Assembly: GCA_947568835.1 (NCBI GenBank)
Contig: OX387608.1
Location: 8,160,001-8,224,000, forward strand
Source: Protonemura montana
Taxonomy: Eukaryota; Arthropoda; Insecta; Plecoptera; Nemouridae
Direction: 5' to 3'
DNA: 64,000 nt
The first letter of the stretch is position 1, and each line of letters opens with the position of its first letter. Positions 12,579 through 22,662 of the stretch are shown in pieces. The notes below the pieces were generated by a model. It was not told the DNA's origin and did not search any database. It saw nothing but the letters and a program-made list of their open reading frames with translations. The position numbers and the translations under genes are program-made.

Positions 12579-14384
12579 TCAATATTTCTTCAAATAATGT
12601 TGTGTTTCTTGTACCGTATAAAAAGCTAAAAAATTTGAAACACAAAATGTCATTTTTTTTTCACCGCTGGCAGCACTTTACTGATTTCTCCTCTCAAAAA
12701 CACAAGTGTCGGTGCCTCTACGACAAGGTCTCAAAGAAATGAAGTCCGCTGCAAAAGAAAAATAAAGATAACCCAGTGTAATTTAATCGGGACTGAAAGT
12801 AAAAAAAAAGAAAAAGCCCTTTGAAAAGTTGAAAGTGATTTTAACAAAATTTTAACTTTCCCCGTTTCGCCCTCTCGCCCCGGCGGCTATTATTAACCAA
12901 CACATTTCAAGCGAAGTGGACTAAAAAAAAAAAAACAAAAAAAAACTCACCGTTAACCCATTTTCTAACACCGCCCCCTCTATCTCAAGTTCTTCATTTT
13001 CTTCATCTTTTAACGCAATGAAGCGCTGCGTGAAACTTACAAATCCCCACGCGCCGAACAACACACGGTCTCTACCCACGACCATCTTTGTACAAAATGT
13101 TTCTAAATCCCCGGCCGGCTTTAGCCTCGCTCCCATGCGTTGCCAAGGTAGTTCGTTTCGCGAAGGCCGTGAACGCTATTCGCACGCATCGCCGATATTG
13201 GTGTGCACGACGCCGTGAAGCGAACTTCGAGAAGCAATTGAGAAAATGATCCATATTGGCGTGAGACGCGAGTCTTCTAGTGTTAATGCAGACGCTCTGT
13301 GCTGTCTAGAAAGCTGTGTTGTGTTCGGGAATGGCGAGAGATATTACAGGCTAATACAGCAAAATAACGATCTGTTTCTGTTTGTTAAGGCTGATTTTAG
13401 AGCTGAAAAAGCTGCTTGTGTAATTTTTAAATAAACAGGATAAAAACCCTCTGGCCAAAGGTCTTTGAAGTCTTTATTTGCTTCTTTTAATTGGTAAAAT
13501 TATCGTTTTATAGGTTAAGTTAAAGTCCCTTAACGCTTTGCTGAGCAAAAGAGCTGCCACCCGAAAGCACCTACGGCCGTCCTATTGAACATTTTAAGAA
13601 TAACGAATCAAAATCTTGAAAAATGTATATCAATAATTGATATTAGCATTAATGATGATTATTTTAACGTAAATCGGTATCCGTTAGAAAAAACAACATG
13701 ACAGTCCGTGTAAGTACTCTTGATTCCATCAAATAGCAACTACCATTTTCGTCGGTAAAGTTGTTGATCGATCTGTATTTTTTAAAAGAAATTTAACATC
13801 TTGAATAATTCATATGAATCATACAGAATAAAGAAGTCGTTACCAAGAGCTACCGCCTATAAAAAGTTAGCATGTGGCTAGCACATTTTTTTTCTTCACT
13901 TGTGCCATTTTTTGACCCGTACCTGAAATGCGAAGACAACTTTGGTCACGTGTCTCATATCGCCACCTGTCATGGCGGCCAAAACTCGGCACACTCTCTC
14001 GCCTGACCGTGGCTCTCTATTCACACCCAACTCCTACCACGCGAAGGTAACGCGGCACCGTGTAGAAGCCGACAAAGACACTTCTATATGCTGTACCTGT
14101 CGTGCGACGATCTTCGAGACGAACCTTTCGGCGAATCTTCGTAAGCCTCTCGTGTTGATATTTACGCTGGATCCGAGAATCAATCTCACGATGAATGGTG
14201 TGTACGCGAATTGTAAAACAAAAATGGCGAATATATATTTTAATAGTATTAATTGTATTCATACCTATATCATATATGTACTAGACGTATTCTCATACAT
14301 ATATATTAAATTGTACTGTAATGAATAAAAGGTACGTCTGCACATTTCTCTTATCCATAGCATAGAAATTAAAATACTTAAATT
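12579..14384. other. Non-coding stretch with a moderately CpG-rich segment
   Basis: The segment 12970-13220 is richer in CpG and opens short frames on both strands, none recognised. A 128-codon frame at 13942-14328 contains ATGGCGGCC (13972) and AAG/GTAACG (14045), a possible weak first exon, but nothing confirms it. Confidence 0.5.
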
Positions 14385-14402
14385 ATAAAAAAAATATATA
14401 TA

Positions 14403-14575
14403 TGTGGCTGAGTGGATGTTTTCAGAGCCATGGTTTGATTTTATGATGTGTTTTCTGGTTTTACTCTCTTGGGACGAGTTTTGTGGCCCTAGAGACCCTT
14501 TCTAGGGCCACAAACCTCGTACCAACAGAGCAAAACCGGAAAACACATCATAAAAAAAAAAATATATATATAAAC
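14403..14575 (+). mobile_element. SINE-like foldback element: A-box-like leader plus 55-bp hairpin
   Basis: The leader starts with TGGCTGAGTGG (14405-14415), an exact match to the tRNA Ser/Leu-type A box. Arms of 55 nt (14439-14493 and 14501-14555) then pair at 51 positions around a 7-nt loop. The right end is an A-rich tail. AT-rich direct repeats (ATAAAAAAAATATATATAT-like) flank both sides and may be target-site duplications or coincident microsatellite. No B box is clear. An alternative reading is a small-RNA hairpin precursor. Confidence 0.5.
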
Positions 14576-14624
14576 ACAACATTCCGAATTTGAACTGAAA
14601 GCGATCCAAATAAATGTCTGACGT

Positions 14625-14793
14625 TGGTTTTTAGACTCATGTCTACTTGATTTATCCTAAGCACAAGTTTTTAGAAAAGCTATTTGGACTGCTCAAACCT
14701 CTGAAGAAGTAACTAGTATATGTTACGAAACGTCGGGAAATTTAGTTGTCCTTTACTTAGCATTCAAAACCCAGTTCAAATAGTTTTTCTAAA
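14625..14793 (+). mobile_element. Small insertion with 13-bp target-site duplication and hammerhead-ribozyme-like core (Penelope-type)
   Basis: The 169-bp insert lies between perfect 13-bp direct repeats AAATGTCTGACGT (14612-14624 and 14794-14806). Inside, CTGAAGA (14701-14707; hammerhead core CUGANGA) is followed by a 5-bp helix GTAAC/GTTAC (14709-14713, 14722-14726) and then GAAACGTC (14727-14734). That order (CUGANGA, helix II, GAAA, self-complementary ACGU, UC) matches the minimal hammerhead variants known from Penelope-like retroelements, which have almost no helix III and work as dimers. A 21-bp stem with two G-U pairs (14670-14690 with 14773-14793) encloses the core. Only about 3 bp of helix I next to the core can be drawn, so activity is uncertain. 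Confidence 0.65.
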
Positions 14794-14806
14794 AAATGTC
14801 TGACGT

Positions 14807-16822
14807 GTTAAAATATCGGCATCTGTCGGGCACTGCCCCCATGAAACCTAACTTTTAAATCGTCATCTCTTCATTTCGCTATCTCGTTGCTAAGCAACAT
14901 GATGGAGTGCTGTTCAACAATTAAACCAAGTTCCGTTTGCTGCTTGTTTCGCCGGTCATTGCTAAAGTCACCGTCGCCATTATGCACTTGCATTCAAAGT
15001 GCAATAGGTGCATAGGTGCACTTCAGTGCATCCACGCACATGCACTCCCCGACGACTTGCGTTTGCTTGCATTGCTTGCGAGAAGGTTTACAACGTTGCA
15101 TTTGGAATTTCTGTGTTCATTTGTGGGGGAGGTTGCAGCGGGTGAAACATAAAGTGGATCGTGGCCGTTATTTTGTGTTTGCATTGTGTTTTTTCTGAAA
15201 TTTTTGAAATTCACAGCATAATTCGAGGTTGTTTTTTTCAACTGAAAGCGTAACCAATAGGTAGGTAATGGTTACATTAACAAAAAATGGTCGGCCAAAC
15301 AAACGGCTTTTTTGGTGGCTTTAACAAGTGAATTTTTGTTCTTATTGTTATTAAAACAAATGAAGAGTAATCTTTTGTGGTTCGACTTGTGTCAGTTGAT
15401 TGAAGAAACACTTGTTGCTCGTTTCAGTTCGATGCTAATTTTGGCGTCAATGACGTGGATCCTCTCATTTGAAAAAATTTAGCAAACGTTGGGAATTGTT
15501 AAGTCGCGAGGACTTTAGTGCTTGGTCACAAATTAAGCGGGTTGTCTTAAATTTTTATTTAAATTATTAGAAATTTAAACATAAGTAATAATTAATGAAA
15601 TCGAACTGTCGAGTTTGGAAATATTCACTGGTTAAACTAGTTGAAAGACGAACATCATGCCAGCATTTAAAAGTAAAATAACAAAACGAAAAATAAAAAT
15701 CCCTGACAACAATTCCGCACAAAAGCAGCTGTAATAAGTAAAAGAAATGAATATACTGAAAAACCAAACGCGTTCCAGATTTCGGTCGCTGCCTTCGTAC
15801 TAATTCCCGTCGTCAATCTCGGTAGCAAAGCCCGCAGGCTCTTACCAGTCGAACAAGCTTGCCTAATTACCACCACCGCACACATGATGCCACATACTCG
15901 TCGTCAGAACACACACATAGATGAAAATCTTGCTAAGCACCGCACCGTGGATTCTTTTTGTTCGCATTATTATTTTTAAATCGCGCAAATGACGTCGCCA
16001 TTGTTTGTCGCTAGTCGTTTATCAGCTAACATGTTCCACGAATCGTAACCATGACAACGGTGGGGCCGTTGTTTCGCGATTACTTGCTTGGGCTCATTGA
16101 GGTTTTGCTTATTAGTACTGCCACCAGGCGCGCTGGCAGACATATTAAAATGTGTATGTAGATATAGAACGTGGGAAGCGGTGGAATGGGGGTTTTTCAT
16201 TCTTTTGCATTTTTTTTTGGTTTTGGGTTAGAAATTACAGAACAGTTTTATAAATTGTACGTTTTCATGTTGACGTTGCGTGGAAAACTATTATTGATAT
16301 TAAATTAAACTATGTTTTGTTTAAACTTAATCAAATATAGCGAAAGCTACTTCAAAAATAACAGTTTTTGTCTTTCCAAATAATTGCGTGGGAAAAGAAA
16401 TGAGCAGACATTATGATTTTTTTTTTTTTTTAACATATTCTCTGTTGTGATTATAATGATTTTGAGCAGTATTTTAAATATTGAGTATTCCCGATTTATT
16501 GTCTGGTTTTACCAAAATGTTCAACATTAAGTTGGTTCTTTAACTCACAGAAACATCTGAATTTCACTGCATGTGATTGGAATTCACAACGGCAATAGTT
16601 TCAACTAAAACTTCAAGTTGGAGGCAAGATTTTCGTTAAACCTTACCTTAGTAAAACTGTACAAGTACACTAAAAAGTGATACACTTTCAACGAATCTTT
16701 AATTTTGCAAAACGGGAAAAAGTCGCCTTCGTTCACATGCATATAGCTCGCTATTTATATAGCCGGCCATCACAACTAGTTCACTTAAATGCAAAAATAC
16801 ACTTCTTGCACTACATTTACAC
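14807..16822. other. AT-rich non-coding stretch
   Basis: Contains the RFX-like palindrome at 14886 and a run of TGCA-rich words (14980-15050, AGTGCA and TGCAC repeated). Nothing else supported. Confidence 0.5.
14886..14898. promoter_or_regulatory. RFX-like palindrome
   Basis: GTTGCTAAGCAAC is a perfect inverted repeat with one central base, close to the classic RFX half-sites. It lies outside the nearby repeats. Confidence 0.3.
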
Positions 16823-16874
16823 GGTATTTTGTTCACGTGGTATTTTGTTCACGTGGTATTTTGTTCACGCGGTA
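16823..16874. repeat. 16-bp minisatellite, left part
   Basis: Three tandem copies of GGTATTTTGTTCACGT, the last ending CACGC, run into the SINE target site. The array resumes at 17341 (GGTATTTTGTTCACGT then GGTATTTTTTATCGG), so it predates the SINE insertion. It directly abuts the decayed hammerhead-type element at 17384. Confidence 0.85.
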
Positions 16875-17335
16875 CTGCACTGGGTCAGGTATTGGATGGG
16901 TGATCATCATACACATGACCAGTTCTGTTCGGGAGAGATGTTGGAGGGATGAAAGTTCAGCAACACTGCGCTGAGTCAGGTATTAGATGGGTGACCATTA
17001 TACACATGTCCAGTTCTGTTCGGAAGAGAGGTTGGAGGGATGAATGTTAGTACAGCAACTTCATTCGCCTTGCTTATCAACCTCTCGACAGCATGGATTT
17101 GTGAAGTAATCCTGCTGTTCCCGTTGTACCGTCCTTCGGAAGGGACGTTAAGCCGGTGGCCCCCTTGGTGCTCTTCGACAGGAGTAGGCTACGTGCCGGC
17201 ACCGGGTTTTCCCTCCTCCCTTCTAGGCTAGGTTCGATTCATCATCATCCACTCATTTACCGACGTCATTAGACCAGTGCCGCATGGCCAGATGTGAAAA
17301 CAGTGCGTCGTTAAACATCACAAATAAATATAAAC
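16875..17335 (+). mobile_element. 5S-headed SINE with duplicated head, inserted in a 16-bp minisatellite
   Basis: The flanks carry an exact 10-bp duplication TCACGCGGTA (16865-16874 and 17336-17345). The element is 5'-truncated and has two tandem partial heads: 16875-16955, then again from 16956, each with TATTrGATGGGTGAyC and CCAGTTCTGTTCGG. A normal body, CATCATCATCC stretch, GTGCGTCGTTAAAC terminal domain and AAATAAATA tail follow. The insertion split a minisatellite of unit GGTATTTTGTTCACGT, which continues on the far side. Confidence 0.92.
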
Positions 17336-17383
17336 TCACGCGGTATTTTGTTCACGTGGTATTTTTTATCGGAAAATTGTCAC

Positions 17384-17446
17384 GACTGCTTTCACCATTA
17401 ATAAAGTAACAGGTACAAGTTACGGAACGTTGGGAAATTCAGTGTC
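17384..17446 (+). mobile_element. Decayed relative of the hammerhead-type element
   Basis: ACTGCT, then AAGTAAC/GTTAC with an 8-nt loop, then GGAACGTTGGGAAATT align base for base to 14688-14741 of the intact insert. The CUGANGA core has become TTAATAA and GAAA has become GGAA, so the helix survives but the ribozyme core does not. It abuts the 16-bp minisatellite on the left. Confidence 0.55.
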
Positions 17447-17461
17447 AAAGTGAAAATTCGT

Positions 17462-17488
17462 GCCCCTGAACGCAGCCCGCCGAGCAGA
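17462..17488 (-). repeat. Dispersed GC-rich motif, copy 2
   Basis: The minus strand reads TCTGCTCGGCGGGCTGCGTT then CAGGGGC, with two bases inserted relative to copy 1. It lies 16 bp after the decayed hammerhead-type element. Confidence 0.7.
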
Positions 17489-18744
17489 GTAATAGACTTG
17501 GCACCTCCATGCAGTGTCAAGGAGGAGTTCTGGCTCCAGTAGGCTGTGAAAATGCTGGAATAAACTTTTTATTAAGCGATATTTTCTCGTTTTTGAAACT
17601 GTCCCAAATTGTTTTGGATTTTTTTCATCCCGTTTAATTGCTGTTTACGTTGGTTCGCATCCCGGCTCGGTAATATTTACGCAATCAGCATGAGCGAAGG
17701 TATAAAAATACAATTAAACTGTTTTTAAAAAACGGCTTTTTACTGAGTGCTCGCACGAATGGCTAAACTGCAATCTGCAATTCTGGCATATTATGATAAC
17801 GTATTATTTGTGTATGTGTGTTTTATTTTCGCCCGGCTAATGTGTTTGCTTTGCCAATTTAGTTCGGTAAATGTAGACATTTGACATTTAAATTGAAGTC
17901 GCTGCAAATTGTGTAGCAAAATAGACAGCGGAGAGATAAACCGTCCGTGCTCAAATCGATTGAAAAAAAAAAACGATATAGACCTTTTTTTTATTGTGTA
18001 TTGATATTGTTGCTGGGTTTTTTTTTCCAAACGGGCAATTGCCGAAAAAGGGAAAAAAAAACTATTTGTAATTGCTCTCCTCCCTCCCATGCCTCTTTAC
18101 ATGACAATTCATTTTTAAAAGCCTTAGCGTGAAGGTGTCCAGGAGTGAACATTTATCGCGTCCCATATTACATTTTCCGAGAGCGCTTTTCCTCATTTTC
18201 CGCTATGGTGGACACGTTGACATTTGTTTTGTCTTTGGCTATGTTTGTTTTTTGCTATCGTTCTTCCAGCTTGCAGTGAAATGCGACACACACTGACCGT
18301 TCGTTGTACGGCTACTGCCCTTCGAATGACTTTATTCCATTTTGTTTTTCGAAGGGTATGTGCGGTCAGAAGGCTGTGGACGTGACGGTTGTTAGCGAAC
18401 TAGAAGACGGACTTGGCAGCGGTCCATCTTAATTTGTCATCTTCGCTTGTTTTTGTTGCTTTACTCGAGGTTTCTCAAGAAACATTGCAACACAAAATAG
18501 TTGCGGTCGTGATGTTCATATTTCGAACAAGTGTATTGTATTTGTATCAAATTTAAGTCACATGAAAGATTGATTGAATCTTCAGTGACACGTAAAATTA
18601 AGATTTTCAGTAAAAATTAACGATTTTAATGCAGAAAAAAAAATGCAGATTTTATTTTTAGTTGTAACATCAAATCCTAACATCAGTTTTTATCAAAATT
18701 TTCAACTATAAGTTGAATCTCTAACTCAAATAAACATCGAAATT
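17489..18744. other. Non-coding stretch
   Basis: T-rich tracts open spurious Phe-rich frames at 17790-18130. No gene or repeat recognised. Confidence 0.6.
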
Positions 18745-18755
18745 TCACTAGATAT

Positions 18756-19201
18756 AGACCGAACGGTTTGGCGTGATGGAAACACCGGTTCTCGTTAGAT
18801 CACCGAAGTTAAGCAACACTGCGCTGAGTCAGGTATTGAATGGGTGACCATTATGCACATGACCAGTTCTGTTCGGGAGAGAGGTTGGAGGGATGAAAGT
18901 TAGTACAGCAACTTCATTCGCCTCGCTTATCAACCTCTCGACAGCATGGATTTGTGGAGGAATCCTGTTGTTCGAGTTGCACCGTCCTTCGGAAGGAACG
19001 TTAAGCCGGTGGTCCCCTTGGTGCTCTTCGACAGGAGTAGGCTACGTGCCGGCACCGGGTTTCCCCTCCTCCCTTCTAGGCTATGTTAGGTTTATCATCA
19101 TCCTCATCATCATCCACTCATTCACCGACGCCATTAGACCAGTGCCGCAGGGCCAGTTGTCAAAACAGTGCGTCGTTAAAAACCACAAATAATAATAATA
19201 G
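18756..19201 (+). mobile_element. 5S rRNA-headed SINE, full-length copy with target-site duplication
   Basis: This is the reference copy of the family. It is bounded by an exact 11-bp duplication TCACTAGATAT (18745-18755 and 19202-19212). The head at about 18798-18849 keeps the internal Pol III control region of 5S rRNA (GAAGTTAAGCAACACTG and TATTGAATGGGTGACC), as in SINE3-type elements. A central conserved stretch at about 18980-19075 contains CCGTCCTTCGGAAGG and the GTGCTCTTCGACAGGAG region. A CATCAT-rich stretch and a terminal domain (GTGCGTCGTTAAA) follow, and the tail is (AAT)n. The short open frame inside the body is a shadow. It needs a LINE partner for mobility; none was identified. 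Confidence 0.93.
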
Positions 19202-19212
19202 TCACTAGATAT

Positions 19213-22200
19213 GATCGGATGTCGTCATAGCAATAGTTTCTACTAATTTTTCAACTACGAGGCGAGATTTTGGTAAAACAGGACCTAAATCATAATTCGA
19301 ACAGTGAAACTTATTCTTAATAAGTGTCATAACAACTGTAGTCAACCCTCGGAGCAATTCTAGATTTAAATTAACTCAAATGGCAACAGTTTAACAGAGT
19401 TCCATCGCATTAGTTGATTTTGTCGATAGAATTCGCCAAACATTTGTGGCAATTATTTCGCAAAACCCACTCGGAACGCCGTCGAGTGCGTTTCAATTTG
19501 GCAATTTCGACTGAATTATAACGCCGAGTGATATTCATTCACGCAGTCCGGGCTAAAACAAAATTAGTCGGCTGAGTTGACTTGATCCTGTTTATCAATA
19601 CACACTATATATATCGGTTTTTGGAGCTAGTGGTATAGTGGTCAATACATGGCTATACGCTTATATACATATACATACATATATATATATATATATTAAC
19701 TAAATGTTTAATCTCGTTATCCTCGCTAAGTGAATGTGTATAGCACACTTGCTAATCAACTTAATGTGTTCTCGCACAGATCGATATTATTATTTCTGGT
19801 CTTTTCTATCAAATAAACTCGACGCACGCGCGCGGCATTGTGTGCTTTTTTCTTATTTTTTTTAAATTTTTTTGTTAATCATTTTAATGTGTTGCAAATA
19901 CAAGCAACTGAATTTGAATTAAAACAACGTTTTTTACCTTTTAGCCTCGGTGATGTGTTCATCATTCTGATTGCGCTAGAGTTTTGCTTGTTTTTCAATT
20001 TTTCTATATATTTTTTTAAACTAATTCAAATGAAATACCCGCACTATAGACTGATTGTCTTTACGTTATTTAATCCGACGCCCTCGTTCCTCTAACCCTA
20101 CTTCAAACATCATGTTTAAATTAATCTTGAAAACCAGAGGCATTCAATATTTTAATTCGCGTATAATCCACTGAGCTCGCACCAAAGCCCGACCAGAAAG
20201 CGCCACCGTCGCCTTGGTAAAGTTCACTTGTTTCCCGTGTGCTTCGTCGTTACCACGGCCTCATGAATATGCACATTAGTTGGCAAACTTGACACCGGGG
20301 CGCTGGTTTCCGCGCGTGGCGGCATCATCGCATTGGTTTTGTCTCGACCTGGCCGTGGCTGTCAACACCATAGTCGAGGGGTGTGTAGGGTATGTTTCTT
20401 TAAGGTTGTTCCCGAGAGAAGTTATGTCGGAGTCGTCCTGTCTTGTGGTCTATAACAGGATATATTTGCAACGAAAGACAAAATGGCGGTTGCTTATTGA
20501 CCAAATATCTAATCATTTTTTGGTTGTATCGTACATAAAAACAGTGTCTGGTGGCTATTATTGGTGCTGATAGATAGGTCTAGGCACAGGTGTTGACGCC
20601 TTTTTAAAATCAAACGATTCTCTAAATCAAATTAAATAAAACATCCTTCTAATTGACAATAACTTTTGAAGCAAACCTGTATCAGTAGCCTTGTCTTAAC
20701 CACTAGGTCAGGATCAAAACAGTAAACCAATTCGACCCAGCTATAAGTGGCGACCAGCACTTGAAGCTGTTGGATAGGAACAGGCTCTTTGCCAACTCTG
20801 GCCTATTGTCCTTCAAAAGGATCAGGATATGTGACATAGCACTTGTAATAATCGAACCTTTTGTTGGTGACGTCGCGTAGGAAACAGACTATAGTAGGCG
20901 GTGATAACAATGGCTCGAGATATATAGGTGGCAGTGATTATCACGGCTCGCCAGATCTGGTAATTGACAATCGCCGTGCAAAGCGGTTCTGTCGGATGCC
21001 ATGCGCGCTGCTGGCGGTAGGGGCTGTGACTTGTGAACTATAGAGACGGTGATTGGACGACTATGTTTCTTGGTCAAGTTTAGTTTGGATCTTCTGTTGT
21101 TGGGGCCTGGTTATGACGGGGGAAATTATTGAATATTTCTATTCCAGTAGTAATATTCATATTCGTTAGCTTTAAACAAATTTTTCTCCTAAACGCTATT
21201 TTTCGAGTTACAATTTTTTACTCGTGTTGAAGTGAAAATATATTTATATTTTGGAAATTAAAAATTCCGTTCAATTTTTTTTTTCTGCATCTTAAGCGAA
21301 TTTTTGGTTCTTGGCCGTCCAGTTTTTGCTATACAGCTAAATGTCGCTTACAATTAAAACTTGATGGATGGGGCTTCCTTTTTAAACTTTGTTTAAAGTT
21401 TAAAGAAAGCTAGTTCGTATTTATCTGCTTACAAATATATCCTGATAAAGAAAACTAATTGCTAAAAACATTTTTTTCTGTTAATTGTGTGTAAGTTGTC
21501 TCACATTTAAGTTTTGCATTTATAAGAATATCCTTGTTTTAAAGAAAATAACTTAACCTGTTAAAATCCCATCTATTCACCGCGTGAGGTGACTGAAGTG
21601 GAGGAGCCGGATTTGCTCTGTGGGCTGCGTTCAGGGGTAAAAATAAAAACAAGTTTAAAAAGCTTGTATCTCACCACCAGATAGCTTTTTCAACCCTTAT
21701 TTATCAAATTTCATATCTTGTTGCACCATACTGCACACAATTCGAATAGATATCGCATTGCATTACCCATTGCTCCATCAATTGTCACCAAGCCGGCTTA
21801 GCAGTTGATTGAACATTTTAATACCTCGCTTTTCCGACGCCGAGCACGTCACACAAACACACTCCCACCCTTTGCATGTCAACTCGCGCGTGAAATCCAC
21901 TTGGCTGTTTGCTTTTTAATACACTCTCGCGTAGTCATGAAATCAATTTGCGAATCGCAGGCTGGCTATCGAGAGTGTGGGTGAACGGGAGGTTGCGGAT
22001 GGCTTGGGCCATGTGGCTCGATTACAGAATTTGCGAGTCCAACCACTAGGCACGGTATGCGTAGGATATCAATAGCAGAAGGCGTTGATTTCTCTGCCGA
22101 ACCCTTAACTGGAATCACTTAAAACTTGTAAATACTCGGTATAACAAGTGAATCGAGGCGGTAGAATTTACCTTTCAGGCATTTCGGTAATGTTTGATAA

Positions 22201-22648
22201 AGCATATACTATTTTATGCTCTGCGTATAAACTACGCCCGCGCTTACGCCTACCGCGTGTGTTTTGTTAAAATGAACAACATTTTACTGTAATACAATTT
22301 CATTTGTTGCCATCGCAATTGTTTAACCTACCACTTAAACCAGACTTTTAAAGGCCAGCTTTACAATGTCCAGCTTAAAACATAGCTGTCATTTAAGACT
22401 CACAGCCAATCAATTAATTGTATTTTCATCTGAACGTTCTGTCATCTTTTTAACTAACATTGTTACCGTATCAAGTACTTACGACGCTGGAGTCTTGCTG
22501 GTAACATATCTGTAAAACCGATACTGTGACCATTTAAATTTTAGGTATCAGTAATTCTGAATTTCTCACTGTTCATCTGTTTTGCGATATTAAGGATGAA
22601 GTTTTTACAACAAAACACTAACACAAAGATCACAGTTTCGTGTCAACC
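19213..22648. other. Non-coding stretch with tRNA-like fragments
   Basis: TAGTGGTATAGTGGTCAATA (19631-19650) and, on the minus strand, CCTAGTGGTTAAGACAAGG (20690-20708) resemble tRNA 5' halves with A boxes. No B box follows, so they are not tRNA genes. The rest shows no feature. Confidence 0.4.
21615..21637 (+). repeat. Dispersed GC-rich motif, copy 3
   Basis: GCTCTGTGGGCTGCGTTCAG then GGG; one transition relative to copy 1. It sits in AT-rich DNA. Confidence 0.7.
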
Positions 22649-22662
22649 TGATGACGTCATCA
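22649..22662. promoter_or_regulatory. 14-bp CRE-type palindrome
   Basis: TGATGACGTCATCA is a perfect palindrome around the full CRE TGACGTCA, the class of site bound by CREB/ATF and related bZIP dimers. No promoter is recognised next to it. Confidence 0.4.

Noticed and set aside
13942..14328. 128-codon frame with an internal ATGGCGGCC start and possible donor
   Set aside because: No recognisable protein, the reverse strand is open too, and the donor is weak.
14614..14624. CTGACGT as a helix III partner for the hammerhead core at 14701
   Set aside because: It lies in the target-site duplication, so it is host sequence and the pairing is probably accidental.
17791..18132. Phe-rich frames in poly-T/poly-A sequence
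   Set aside because: Homopolymer artefact.
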